Source: Ferrovibrio terrae_B
GTDB lineage: Bacteria; Pseudomonadota; Alphaproteobacteria; Ferrovibrionales; Ferrovibrionaceae
DNA length: 37,477 nt
Reading direction: 5' to 3'
NCBI RefSeq assembly: GCF_943371255.1
Contig: NZ_CALRUC010000032.1
Coordinates: 1-37,477, forward strand
Shown: positions 16,309-24,125 of the stretch, in pieces
Layout: each line of letters opens with the position of its first letter
Numbering within the stretch: the first letter of the stretch is position 1
Notes under the pieces: model-generated
Database searches by the model: none
What the model was told of the DNA's origin: nothing
What the model saw: the letters and a program-made list of their open reading frames with translations, nothing else
Made by a program: the position numbers and the translations under genes

Positions 16309-18381
16309 TTACTTCTCGGTCAGGCTGCGCACCGCCGACCACTGGGCCGGATCCTCGGGCAGCGCCGCGATGCGCTTGAGGAACAACGCCGCCGCCGTGT
16401 CGTCGTCCAGTCCCTGCAGCGCCGCGCGCGCACCGTTGCGATCGCCATATGCCAGTGCCGCATGGGCGCGCGTGAAGGCATCCGCCGCAGCCTGCTGTTT
16501 GATGTCGGCGCGGCCGTGGCGGGCGAGTGGCTCGAACAGCCGCACCGGCCGGGCCCGCCCGACCACGCGCACCGTGTCGATCATGCGGGCGACAATGGCC
16601 GCATCGCCTGCGGCCGACATGGTCGCGTCGCTGACCAGGATCGAGGTGCCATAGGCCTTGTTGGCGCCTTCCAGCCGCGAGGCCAGGTTCACCGCATCGC
16701 CCATGGCGGTGTAGTTGAAGCGGCGCGGCGAGCCGATATTGCCGATCAGGACACGGCCGGTATTCAGCCCGATGCGGGTATGCATCACATGGCCGGCGAC
16801 GGAAAAGCGTTGCGGATCGCTGTGCAGGGCATCGCGCATTTTCAGCGCGGCACGGATGGCATGATCGGCATGCCGGCCGTCATCGACCGGCGCACCGAAT
16901 ACGGCCACGATGGCATCGCCGATATACTTGTCGACGAAACCGCCATGGTCTTCGATGATCGCGGTCATGGTGCTGAAATAGGTGTTCAGGCCCTGCACCA
17001 GGGTGGCCGGGTCGCAGGCTTCCGAGATCGCCGTGAAGCCGGCGATGTCGCTGAACAGCACGGTCACCTCGCGCTCCTCGCCACCCAGCACCGGCATGCG
17101 TCCGCCGGCCACCATGCGCGCGATCACCACCGGCGGCAGGTAAAGCGAAAACAGTTTGCCGATCAGCCGCCGGTCACGGTCGGCGACGGCAAAACGGTAG
17201 GCAACGGTCGCCGCCGCAGCAGTTACCATGGCCGCAGCGATACCAAGCCAGGGCGCCACACCGCCCGCCTGCAGCAACAGCGCAGCGCCCGGTGCCAGCG
17301 CCAGCGCCACGGCACCGGATGCTGCCAGCCCGGCTACAAGCGGCAGGTAAAAGACAGCCAGTGCGCTCAACACGGTAAAGGCCAGTGCGGCGGCAAGACT
17401 GCCCGCAGCGGGCCAGTCGCGCAGGGCGGTGCCGTCCAGAATGTTGTCGACGGCCGTGGCGTGGATATAGACGCCGGGCGTGCTGTCGCGTGCCACCGCC
17501 GCCAGCGGCATGACCGGGTGCACACAGCGTGATGGTGCCGCCGCGCCATCGGCCTGCTGCACCAGGCGCCGCGAGGTCAGGCGACGATCCTCCACATCCA
17601 GTACGGTGGCGAAGATCACGACACGGCCGGCGAAATGCCGCTGGAAATACTCTGTCTTGCCAGCCTGGGCGCAGGCATGCAGATCGGCCAGCGAATAGGT
17701 CGGGATCGCGCCCGCCGCAGTGTTGAAATTCAGCAGCAGGTTGCCATCCGCATCCCGCTGTGCCACGGCGCCGGTTCCGCCGGCGGCACGCTGCGCCAGT
17801 TCGGCGGCGAAGCCGGCCTCGCCTGTGCCATCTGCATTGGCAAAGACCAGCGGCACGCGACGGATCACGCCATCATCGTCTTCAAACACATTGAGCGGGC
17901 GGATATTGGCGGCACCGCCGACGGCGACCTGCTGCGCCGCATGCGGCAGGATCGGAAAGGCTGAATGCTGTACCTTGCCGAGCACCAGCCTGCCGGCGCG
18001 TGCGGCATTGCGCAGGGCGATCAGGAAGTCGCGCTCGAAGCCGCGCTGGATCGTGTCGAGCGAAGTGGAGTAGACCACATCAAAACCAACCACCGCCGCC
18101 TCGCCCGCCACGGCATTGACCACAGGCGCCAGCAGCGGCAGCCAGGTCGCCTGCGGCGTTTCATTGAAAGGCGGACGGCGATAGGTCTCTTCGTCGATGG
18201 CGACAACGGCGACATGGCTGGGCTGTGCCGGCGCCGGCAGCAGCCAGTGCCGCAGCGGCATCAGCAGATCGAGCGAGGGGCCACGCAGCCATGCCGCGGC
18301 CGGACCACCCGCAAACCCGACCGCCGCGACGGCAGCAATGACGGCGACAACAGCGAGGTCGCGGAGTTTCGCCGGGGCCAT
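16309..18381 (-). CDS. CHASE2-domain adenylate/guanylate cyclase
   Basis: This 690-residue membrane receptor has an N-terminal membrane segment (about 8-30), an extracytoplasmic CHASE2 sensor (about 31-320, with VAVVAIDEETYRRPPF and FDVVYSTSLD), three closely spaced transmembrane helices (about 325-400) and a class III nucleotide cyclase domain (about 435-600). The cyclase motifs are present: LFSDIAGF with the first metal Asp, DKYIGDAIVAVFG with the Lys and second metal Asp, and NYTAMGDAVNLASRLE with the transition-state Asn and Arg. It is therefore predicted active and to make cyclic AMP or GMP in response to an envelope signal. A roughly 80-residue helical tail follows. It begins six bases after the FecR-like gene, so the two form an operon. 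Confidence 0.92.
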   Translation of the reverse strand: MAPAKLRDLAVVAVIAAVAAVGFAGGPAAAWLRGPSLDLLMPLRHWLLPAPAQPSHVAVVAIDEETYRRPPFNETPQATWLPLLAPVVNAVAGEAAVVGFDVVYSTSLDTIQRGFERDFLIALRNAARAGRLVLGKVQHSAFPILPHAAQQVAVGGAANIRPLNVFEDDDGVIRRVPLVFANADGTGEAGFAAELAQRAAGGTGAVAQRDADGNLLLNFNTAAGAIPTYSLADLHACAQAGKTEYFQRHFAGRVVIFATVLDVEDRRLTSRRLVQQADGAAAPSRCVHPVMPLAAVARDSTPGVYIHATAVDNILDGTALRDWPAAGSLAAALAFTVLSALAVFYLPLVAGLAASGAVALALAPGAALLLQAGGVAPWLGIAAAMVTAAAATVAYRFAVADRDRRLIGKLFSLYLPPVVIARMVAGGRMPVLGGEEREVTVLFSDIAGFTAISEACDPATLVQGLNTYFSTMTAIIEDHGGFVDKYIGDAIVAVFGAPVDDGRHADHAIRAALKMRDALHSDPQRFSVAGHVMHTRIGLNTGRVLIGNIGSPRRFNYTAMGDAVNLASRLEGANKAYGTSILVSDATMSAAGDAAIVARMIDTVRVVGRARPVRLFEPLARHGRADIKQQAAADAFTRAHAALAYGDRNGARAALQGLDDDTAAALFLKRIAALPEDPAQWSAVRSLTEK

Positions 18382-18387
18382 GGCCGC

Positions 18388-19056
18388 CTAGAAGCGGACC
18401 AGACGCAGCAGCAGCGGGCCGGCACCTTCGCCGGCATCCAGCGAAATCTGGAACACGGTGGATTTGCCGTTCAGCTCGACGCGGTAATACCCGCCGGCAT
18501 CCAGCTTCTTGCCGGTCTTGCCGTAATCGAACAGCTTGCCGCTGACCTGGAACACCTGCACGGTTTCGGCCACATCGAGGCGCTCGATGGTGAGCTGGCC
18601 CGGCTGCGCCACGGCAAAGGCCGGCGCGGTATACATCAGCACGGCAGAGGGCTCAGGCACTTCGGCCTTCTTGCGGCCGCTGCCCGGCTGGCCACGGAAC
18701 ACCATGGCGGCGCTCTTGCCGGCCTGGCCGAGCGCGAGCTGGTTGGCACCGGCGCATTTCAGCTGTTCCTGCTGCAGCTTGGCACCGGTCACCTTCGAGC
18801 CGGTGTCGCCGATAACGACACTGCCGGCCCCGGTGATGGTTTCGCGCATGCAGGACTGCATATAGCCCAGCACCAGCTTGGCCCCGGCCGGCAGAGTGAT
18901 GGTCTGTCCCGCATTGAGGAAGTCGAAGACATCGACGCCGCTGACCTTGCCGGTCAGATCCTCGACCACGGCCGCCTGTTTGCCCTGCGCCCAGACAGCA
19001 CTGCTCGCCAGCGTCACGGCGACCAGCAGCAGCATCCATTTCAAACGCCGAATCAT
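18388..19056 (-). CDS. Secreted FecR-like beta-rich protein, partner of the cyclase
   Basis: This 222-residue protein has a signal peptide (MIRRLKWMLLLVAVTLASSA, likely cleaved after VWA, residue 23). The segment about 30-85 has the FecR-like pattern of alternating short strands: DLTGKVSGVDVFDFLNAG, then TLPAGAKLVLGY and GSVVIGDTG. Cys69 (QSCMRETI) and Cys101 (LKCAGAN) could form a disulfide. A second beta-rich part fills residues about 125-222. I recall FecR-like proteins next to CHASE2 proteins in other bacteria, but cannot verify it here. The six-base distance to the cyclase gene suggests it presents, binds or gates the periplasmic signal for CHASE2. It has no transmembrane anchor after the signal peptide. 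Confidence 0.65.
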   Translation of the reverse strand: MIRRLKWMLLLVAVTLASSAVWAQGKQAAVVEDLTGKVSGVDVFDFLNAGQTITLPAGAKLVLGYMQSCMRETITGAGSVVIGDTGSKVTGAKLQQEQLKCAGANQLALGQAGKSAAMVFRGQPGSGRKKAEVPEPSAVLMYTAPAFAVAQPGQLTIERLDVAETVQVFQVSGKLFDYGKTGKKLDAGGYYRVELNGKSTVFQISLDAGEGAGPLLLRLVRF

Positions 19057-19122
19057 ACCACCCCTCCGGCTACGACTGGCACGCAGTCTAGCATGGCGGA
19101 GCAGCGACGGTAGCGCTTCCGT

Positions 19123-19812
19123 CTACTGGATCGCCGGGCCGGCGGCATCCAGGCCTTGCCGTTCCAGTTCGGTGGCGACGGCGGCGGCGGCGGCGGCATA
19201 TTCCACCCCCAGATAGTGATGCAGCGAGGTCGAGACCAGCGGCGGCCCGGCATGGGCCGGCCGGGCCGGCAGCCGGCCATCCTTCACCGCCGCCGCCACC
19301 GCCGGGTCTTCCGCCAGGAAGCGGTCGATCAGGCCGGTGGCATAGGCGCGCATCAATTCCGTCTGGCCGTGATAGCCGGTGCCGCCATGGGCATGGCCAT
19401 ACTGCTCCTGCCAGATCACGCCGAGCACGAAACCGAAGGCGCCGCTCGCGGCCTGCGCTTCATCGCGGGCCCATAGCCGGCCGACGACATGCACCACCGG
19501 GCTGCGCACCCGCACGAAGGCGCGGGTGTATTCCGGTTCGACACCGGGCAGGCGCATCAGCTCGCCCTGCACCTCGCCGCTGTTGAAGGCGACCACGCCG
19601 CGCCGGCCCGGCAGGCCGACGAAAGCAACGCCGGGACAGCCGATGCGGGCGTAGATCGCCTTCATCTCGTCGGCCTGGCGGCGGGTGGCGGGGTCGTTGT
19701 CGACGAAGGCGATGCGCTGCGGGCAGCGCATCGGCTGCGCCATCGCAACACACGCGGCGGCCTGCAGCGCGGCCACCAGCACAACAAGACTCCAAACACG
19801 ACTCAGCAGCAT
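19123..19812 (-). CDS. Exported solute-binding-protein-like protein (SBP_bac_3-like)
   Basis: This 229-residue protein has a signal peptide ending near AMAQ (residue 25). The stretch about 47-105 resembles the middle of small periplasmic amino-acid-binding-like proteins: MKAIYARIG, VGLPGRRGVVAFNSGEVQGELMR and FVRVRSPVVHVVG match the family pattern of a GeVDGe-type hinge loop. The typical N-terminal ligand residues are hard to place, and no ABC permease or ATPase gene is nearby, so it may sense rather than transport. It is on the same strand as, and 66 bases upstream of, the FecR-like gene, so it may be cotranscribed with the cyclase operon. The rpsA terminator lies just upstream, which insulates this group from cmk-rpsA. 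Confidence 0.55.
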   Translation of the reverse strand: MLLSRVWSLVVLVAALQAAACVAMAQPMRCPQRIAFVDNDPATRRQADEMKAIYARIGCPGVAFVGLPGRRGVVAFNSGEVQGELMRLPGVEPEYTRAFVRVRSPVVHVVGRLWARDEAQAASGAFGFVLGVIWQEQYGHAHGGTGYHGQTELMRAYATGLIDRFLAEDPAVAAAVKDGRLPARPAHAGPPLVSTSLHHYLGVEYAAAAAAVATELERQGLDAAGPAIQ

Positions 19813-19848
19813 GGCGATATTCGGACACAGGCCTTGGAAAACGGCAAC

Positions 19849-19881
19849 AAAAAAAGCCCCGGCGAATCGCTCCGCCGGGGC
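19849..19881 (-). terminator. Rho-independent terminator of rpsA
   Basis: GCCCCGGCG (19856-19864) pairs perfectly with CGCCGGGGC (19873-19881) around an 8-base loop. Seven A residues at 19849-19855 give a U-tract on the minus-strand transcript. It lies 28 bases past the rpsA stop codon. Confidence 0.9.
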
Positions 19882-19909
19882 CTGTCATAATTCAGAAAGA
19901 TGACGCGGC

Positions 19910-21637
19910 TTACTGGCCGGCCTCGTCGTCCTTCTTCTTGCGCATGGCGGCACCCAGGATGTCGCCGAGCGACGCGCCCGAGTCGGTGGAACCGAACTGT
20001 TCCATCGCCTTGCGGTCTTCTTCCATTTCCAGCGCCTTGACCGACAGGGTCAGCTTGCGCGCCTTGCCGTCGATGGTGACGATCTTGGCGTCCAGCTTGT
20101 CGCCGACCGAGAAGCGGTCGGGGCGCTGTTCGTCGCGATCGCGGCTCAGCTCGGTGCGGCGGATATAGCCCTGCACACCGTCGCCGACGGCGATGGTGAT
20201 GCCCTTCGGATCGACCGCGGTCACCGTGCAGGTGACGACGCTGCCCTTCTTCAGGTCACCGAGCGACTGGAACGGATCGTTCGCCAGCTGCTTGATGCCG
20301 AGGCTGATGCGCTCCTTCTCGACGTCGATGTCGAGAACCTGCGCCTGCACCACCTGGCCCTTGGTGTATTCGGTGATGGCCGCCTCGCCCGGCTTGTTCC
20401 AGTCGAGATCCGACAGATGGACCATGCCGTCGACGCCGCCATCGAGACCGATGAACAGACCGAATTCGGTGATGTTCTTGATCTCGCCTTCGATGTTCGA
20501 ACCGACCGGATGCTTCTCGGCGAAGGCATCCCACGGATTCGACATGCACTGCTTCAGGCCCAGGCTGATGCGGCGCTTGGCCGGATCGACTTCCAGCACC
20601 ATCACTTCGACTTCCTGCGAGGTCGAAACGATCTTGCCCGGATGGACGTTCTTCTTGGTCCAGCTCATTTCGGAGACGTGGACGAGACCTTCCACACCCG
20701 GCTCCAGCTCCACGAAGGCGCCGTAGTCGGTGATGTTGGTGACGCGACCCATGAAGCGGGCGGTGACCGGATACTTGGACTTCACGCCCTCCCACGGATC
20801 GGCTTCCAGCTGCTTCATGCCGAGGCTGATGCGCTGGGTTTCCGGGTTCACGCGGATGACCTGAACCTTGACGGTCTGGCCGATCGACAGAACTTCGGAG
20901 GGATGGTTCACGCGACGCCAGGCGATGTCGGTGACATGCAGCAGGCCGTCGACGCCGCCCAGATCAACGAACGCACCGTAATCGGTGATGTTCTTGACCA
21001 CGCCGTCGAGGATCTGGCCTTCCTTGAGGTTGGACACCAGTTCGCTGCGGGCTTCGGCGCGGCTCTCTTCGAGCACGGCGCGACGCGAGACAACGATGTT
21101 GCCGCGGCGACGGTCCATCTTCAGGATCTGGAAGGCGGTCGGCTGGCCCATGAGCGGACCGATGTCGCGCACCGGACGCACGTCCACCTGGCTGCCCGGC
21201 AGGAAGGCGACGGCACCCGACAGGTCGACGGTGAAACCGCCCTTGACCTTACCGAAGATCACACCTTCGACGCGCTGGTTGGCGGTGAAGCTCTGCTCCA
21301 GCTTTTCCCAGGCTTCTTCGCGGCGGGCCTTGTCGCGGCTGATGACCGCTTCGCCCATCGCGTTTTCGATGCGGTCGAGGAAGACCTCGACAACGTCACC
21401 GACCTTGATCTCGGCCGCACGGCCGGGACCAGCAAATTCCTTGACCGGCACGCGGCCTTCGCACTTCAGACCCACATCGATGAGGGCGAAGTCATTCTCG
21501 ATCGCCACGACGATGCCCTTGACGACCGAGCCTTCCATGGCGGAAGACGAGGTGAAGGACTCTTCGAGCAGGGCGGCAAAATTCTCGTTGTCCGCGGAAT
21601 ACTCTTCCGCAGCCTTAACGGCAGGGCGCTTGGCCAT
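19910..21637 (-). CDS. rpsA: 30S ribosomal protein S1
   Basis: This 575-residue protein starts MAKRPAVKAAEEY. The start is set by AGGAG five bases before the ATG at 21637; the frame is open 29 codons further upstream without a plausible site. Six S1 RNA-binding repeats are visible. The first two are the divergent ribosome-docking copies (EGSVVKGIVVAIENDFALIDVGLK, VEGVIFGKVKGGFTVDLSGA). Repeats 3-6 have the typical ITDYGAFVDLGGVDGLLH, ITDYGAFVELEPGVEGLVH and ITEFGLFIGLDGGVDGMVH cores. Role: mRNA capture and unfolding at the 30S subunit. It follows cmk with 124 bases between, the widespread cmk-rpsA arrangement, and ends at a strong terminator. Confidence 0.97.
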   Translation of the reverse strand: MAKRPAVKAAEEYSADNENFAALLEESFTSSSAMEGSVVKGIVVAIENDFALIDVGLKCEGRVPVKEFAGPGRAAEIKVGDVVEVFLDRIENAMGEAVISRDKARREEAWEKLEQSFTANQRVEGVIFGKVKGGFTVDLSGAVAFLPGSQVDVRPVRDIGPLMGQPTAFQILKMDRRRGNIVVSRRAVLEESRAEARSELVSNLKEGQILDGVVKNITDYGAFVDLGGVDGLLHVTDIAWRRVNHPSEVLSIGQTVKVQVIRVNPETQRISLGMKQLEADPWEGVKSKYPVTARFMGRVTNITDYGAFVELEPGVEGLVHVSEMSWTKKNVHPGKIVSTSQEVEVMVLEVDPAKRRISLGLKQCMSNPWDAFAEKHPVGSNIEGEIKNITEFGLFIGLDGGVDGMVHLSDLDWNKPGEAAITEYTKGQVVQAQVLDIDVEKERISLGIKQLANDPFQSLGDLKKGSVVTCTVTAVDPKGITIAVGDGVQGYIRRTELSRDRDEQRPDRFSVGDKLDAKIVTIDGKARKLTLSVKALEMEEDRKAMEQFGSTDSGASLGDILGAAMRKKKDDEAGQ

Positions 21638-21749
21638 ATAGTCTCCTAGGAACCCCGGGGTTGGTGGCCTGCCGGCGCTATTCATCAGCGGCCGAGGGGC
21701 ATGCAGGCATCCGGCGCGACGCAAACGACCGGAGGGTTGGTTTATGGGC

Positions 21750-21773
21750 CTGAAACCGGCGTCAGGGTTTCAG
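21750..21773 (-). other. Stem-loop at the cmk 3' end, between cmk and rpsA
   Basis: CTGAAACC (21750-21757) and GGTTTCAG (21766-21773) form a perfect 8-bp stem with an 8-base loop that includes the cmk stop codon. No T-run follows on the minus strand, so it is more likely a processing or attenuation element than a full terminator. Confidence 0.4.
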
Positions 21774-22415
21774 GGTTGCCGTGACGATATCCACAGCCGC
21801 AGCAACGGCGGCTTCTATAGCCAAATCCGAGGTATCCAGCAAGTGGGCATCGCTTGCTGGCCGCAGCGGCGCGGCACTGCGCGCCTTGTCCTGCTCGTCG
21901 CGCCGGCGCAGATCGGCCAGCACGCGCTCGAAAGTGACGGTTTCTCCCTTATCAATCAATTCCTTATACCGCCGCTCGGCCCGCACCTCGTCGCGCGCGG
22001 TGACAAACAGCTTCACCGGCGCATCGGGGCAGACCACCGTGCCGATATCGCGGCCGTCCAGCACCGCGCCGGGCCGGCCGCCGGGCGGGGTGGCGGCAAA
22101 GCGGCGCTGGTAGTCCAGGAGCGCCGCGCGCACACCGGGAATGGCGGCCACTTTCGAGGCGGCAAGGCCGACCGCTTCCGAGCGCAGGTCGGGCGCAGAC
22201 AGATCTGATTCCTCCAGCGATTCCGCCATCTTGGCAGAAAAATCCGGGTCGGCCGGGTCGCCGCCCGCGCGCCGCACCTTGGCGCCGACGGCGCGGTAGA
22301 GCGAGCCGGTATCGAGATAGGCATAGCCGTATTTGTCGGCCAGCCGCCGGGCCAGGGTGCCCTTGCCGGCAGCCACCGGGCCATCCACCGCGATCACTAC
22401 AGAAGACAATGTCAT
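21762..22415 (-). CDS. cmk: Cytidylate kinase
   Basis: This 217-residue CMP/dCMP kinase has the P-loop GPVAAGKGT (12-20), LDTGSLYRAVG in the nucleotide-binding part and DGRDIGTVVCPDA in the CMP-binding region. TARDEVRAERRYKELIDKG and ADLRRRDEQDKARSAAPLRPA carry the lid arginines and the substrate-binding Asp and Arg. Role: phosphorylation of CMP and dCMP in pyrimidine nucleotide recycling, in the cytoplasm. The length is normal for the family. It is the first gene of a cmk-rpsA unit. aroA, often found upstream of cmk in relatives, is missing here, replaced by a tandem-repeat region and a metal-handling locus. Confidence 0.96.
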   Translation of the reverse strand: MTLSSVVIAVDGPVAAGKGTLARRLADKYGYAYLDTGSLYRAVGAKVRRAGGDPADPDFSAKMAESLEESDLSAPDLRSEAVGLAASKVAAIPGVRAALLDYQRRFAATPPGGRPGAVLDGRDIGTVVCPDAPVKLFVTARDEVRAERRYKELIDKGETVTFERVLADLRRRDEQDKARSAAPLRPASDAHLLDTSDLAIEAAVAAAVDIVTATLKP

Positions 22416-22460
22416 GCGCCTTGGGTAACCGCCCGCACCGCCGGGAACAAGGGCCGGCCG

Positions 22461-22615
22461 CCGGTTCGGGTCGGTTTGGGTTCGTTGAGGTCCGTTGAGG
22501 TCCGTTCGGGTTCGTTCGGGTTCGTTCAGGTTCGTTGAGGTCCGTTGAGGTTCGTTGAGGTTCGTTCGGGTTCGTTCAGGTTCGTTCAGGTTCGTTGGGG
22601 TTCGTTCGGGTTCGC
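22461..22615. repeat. 10-bp tandem repeat array upstream of cmk
   Basis: About 14 head-to-tail 10-base units run in perfect register from 22471 to 22610, with degenerate half-copies on both sides (22461-22470 and 22611-22615). Consensus on the plus strand is TTCGTTSRGG; variation sits mainly at position 2 (T/C) and positions 7-8 (GA, CG, CA, GG). The pair TTCGTTGAGG-TCCGTTGAGG occurs twice (22481-22500 and 22531-22550), pointing to larger duplications. There are no unique spacers and no coding use. This 301-base intergenic stretch (22416-22716) holds no gene. Confidence 0.95.
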
Positions 22616-22624
22616 TGGCAGTCG

Positions 22625-22705
22625 CGGGGTTTTGCCGGAAATCCAGTAAAATCCGTCAAATTAGAACAACTTAGGAACATTAATTCGGATTTCAAGCCCC
22701 CCTCG
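22625..22705 (-). promoter_or_regulatory. AT-rich segment, possible cmk promoter region
   Basis: Between the 10-bp array and the anchor-protein stop codon lies the most A/T-rich stretch of this neighbourhood. On the minus strand it contains TTGAAA (22690-22695) and TTGACG (22655-22660), both -35-like, but no convincing -10 at the right spacing. If transcription of cmk starts here, the 10-bp array would lie in its 5' untranslated leader. Confidence 0.3.
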
Positions 22706-22716
22706 CGGGATACCCC

Positions 22717-23349
22717 CTACATCACCCGCTTCATGGCAGCGTAGTCGCCCGTGGCGCGGAGGGTGACGCTGACATCCTTGTTGGTGCGGTTGCGCCAGAA
22801 CCAGCCATGCTGACCATCGAAGGCGGCGGTGAAACTGCCTTCATCCCTGGCCGTGCCGCGACCTTTCTTGTAACTGGTTTCCTTGCCGCCGCCGTCGGCG
22901 TGCAGGTCGTAATTCACGTCGCCGGTCGCAGTCCAGCTGTAGCTGGCCTTAGCACCCTGCTTCATCGCCAGCTTGATCTCCGCGCCCTGGCCCGGCTTCA
23001 GCGTGATCGTCATCTCGTCGCTGCGGGGCACAGCCGCCGCCGTCTGCGCGACGGCCGAGGAGATCAACAGACGCCCGAGCAGCGTGCCGATGCCGGACTT
23101 GCGATCCAGCAAAATTTCCTGATCGCGGCGGCGATCTTCCTCAGCTTCCTTCGCCAGCTGCTGCTTGATCTCGCCCATCTCCGCCAGGCCGAGCGCGCGG
23201 CCGATGCCGGTCGGGTCGATGCCGTATTCGGCAGGCAGCACAAGCGTGACCAGAATGGCCGCTGCCGCGACGATGGCGATGACGGTGGAGCGGATCAGCT
23301 GCTGCGTTGTCGGCAATTCGGCGCGGGTCGGCAGGTCGGTGTTGTACAT
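22717..23349 (-). CDS. Single-pass transmembrane anchor protein associated with HupE
   Basis: This 210-residue protein has one membrane segment (about 23-42, IAIVAAAAILVTLVLPAEYG). A charged helix follows (about 60-85, KQQLAKEAEEDRRRDQEI), then a C-terminal extracytoplasmic beta-type domain (about 108-205) with TITLKPGQGAEIKLAMKQG and GQHGWFWRNRTNKDVSVTL. The C-terminal domain looks like a carbohydrate-binding or pre-peptidase-like sandwich, but I cannot name a family. I recall proteins of this kind annotated as transmembrane anchor protein next to HupE/UreJ genes. It starts 21 bases after the HupE gene with AGAAGGA upstream, so they are cotranscribed. It may stabilise HupE or sense metal at the periplasmic face. 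Confidence 0.65.
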   Translation of the reverse strand: MYNTDLPTRAELPTTQQLIRSTVIAIVAAAAILVTLVLPAEYGIDPTGIGRALGLAEMGEIKQQLAKEAEEDRRRDQEILLDRKSGIGTLLGRLLISSAVAQTAAAVPRSDEMTITLKPGQGAEIKLAMKQGAKASYSWTATGDVNYDLHADGGGKETSYKKGRGTARDEGSFTAAFDGQHGWFWRNRTNKDVSVTLRATGDYAAMKRVM

Positions 23350-23370
23350 GGCGGGAGTCCTTCTGCGGGC

Positions 23371-24096
23371 TCAGGAAATGAAATAGCCGGTCAACTGATA
23401 GCCGATCAGCACGAAGCCGGCCGTCATCAGCACGACATTCGCGGTATAGGCATGGCGGACGAAACTTGGCGTGCGTCGCCAGTAGCCCATGGCAACCAGA
23501 ATGGCGGCCAGCGCCAGAATCTGGCCGATCTCGACGCCGATATTGAAGGCGATCAGGTTCGGCAGCAGGCCATCGGGTGAAATCTCGTAATCGATGATCT
23601 TGCTCGCCAGACCGAAGCCGTGAAAAAAGCCGAAGACCAGCGTGGCCAGCCTGGTATCCGGCTGAAAGCCGAACCAGCGCTGGAAGGCGCCCAGATTGTC
23701 CAGCGCCTTGTAGACGACCGACAGGCCGATGATCGCGTCGATCAGGTAGCTGTCAATGCCGATGGAGAAATACACGCCCAGCAGCATCGTGGTGGAATGA
23801 CCCAGCGCGAACAGGCTGACATAGAGGGCGATATGCTTCATCCGGTACAGGAAGAAGATGACGCCGAGCAGGAACAGGATGTGGTCGTAGCCGGTGACCA
23901 TATGCTTGGCGCCCAGATAGGCGAAAGGCAGCAGGTGGATGCCGGTGACCTCCTGAATATAGCCCTTGTCACCCTCTGCCACGGCATGCGCGAACACGGG
24001 CGAGACCCAGAATAGCGCTGCCAGCAGCGCCCCGATCAGGCCCATCAGTCGCCAGGATTTCATACCGGTCACAGACTGTGCTCTCTCGCTTGTCAT
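23371..24096 (-). CDS. HupE/UreJ-family membrane protein (probable Ni/Co transport)
   Basis: This 241-residue protein has a signal peptide and about six further membrane helices. Histidines and acidic residues of the HupE/UreJ_2 type lie in the membrane segments: GYDHILFLLG, LFALGHSTTM, FGFFHGFGLAS and NIGVEIGQ. Family role: nickel or cobalt permeation linked to metalloenzyme maturation. No hydrogenase or urease gene is in the window. The start is ambiguous. ATG 24096 has GGAGG only two bases upstream and lies inside a candidate operator. ATG 24063 (MKSWRLMGLIG) gives a cleaner signal peptide but a poor ribosome site. It diverges from the CsoR/InrS-like regulator gene, so it is probably part of that regulon. 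Confidence 0.82.
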   Translation of the reverse strand: MTSERAQSVTGMKSWRLMGLIGALLAALFWVSPVFAHAVAEGDKGYIQEVTGIHLLPFAYLGAKHMVTGYDHILFLLGVIFFLYRMKHIALYVSLFALGHSTTMLLGVYFSIGIDSYLIDAIIGLSVVYKALDNLGAFQRWFGFQPDTRLATLVFGFFHGFGLASKIIDYEISPDGLLPNLIAFNIGVEIGQILALAAILVAMGYWRRTPSFVRHAYTANVVLMTAGFVLIGYQLTGYFIS

Positions 24097-24114
24097 ATCC
24101 TCCCCGGGGGGATA
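24096..24114. promoter_or_regulatory. Candidate operator for the CsoR/RcnR/InrS-type repressor
   Basis: TATCCTCCCCGGGGGGATA is a 19-base near-palindrome: a G/C tract flanked by TAT and ATA, the general shape of operators bound by the CsoR/RcnR family. It sits between the divergent HupE and regulator genes, so one site could control both. Binding by this regulator is inferred. Confidence 0.55.
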
Positions 24115-24125
24115 CCATATCGGGC

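Noticed and set aside
16309..18381. Catalytically dead cyclase homologue
   Set aside because: Both metal Asp positions, the substrate Lys and the transition-state Asn and Arg are visible, so it is expected to be active.
22461..22615. CRISPR array
   Set aside because: The repeat period is 10 bases without any unique spacer, and there are no cas genes nearby.
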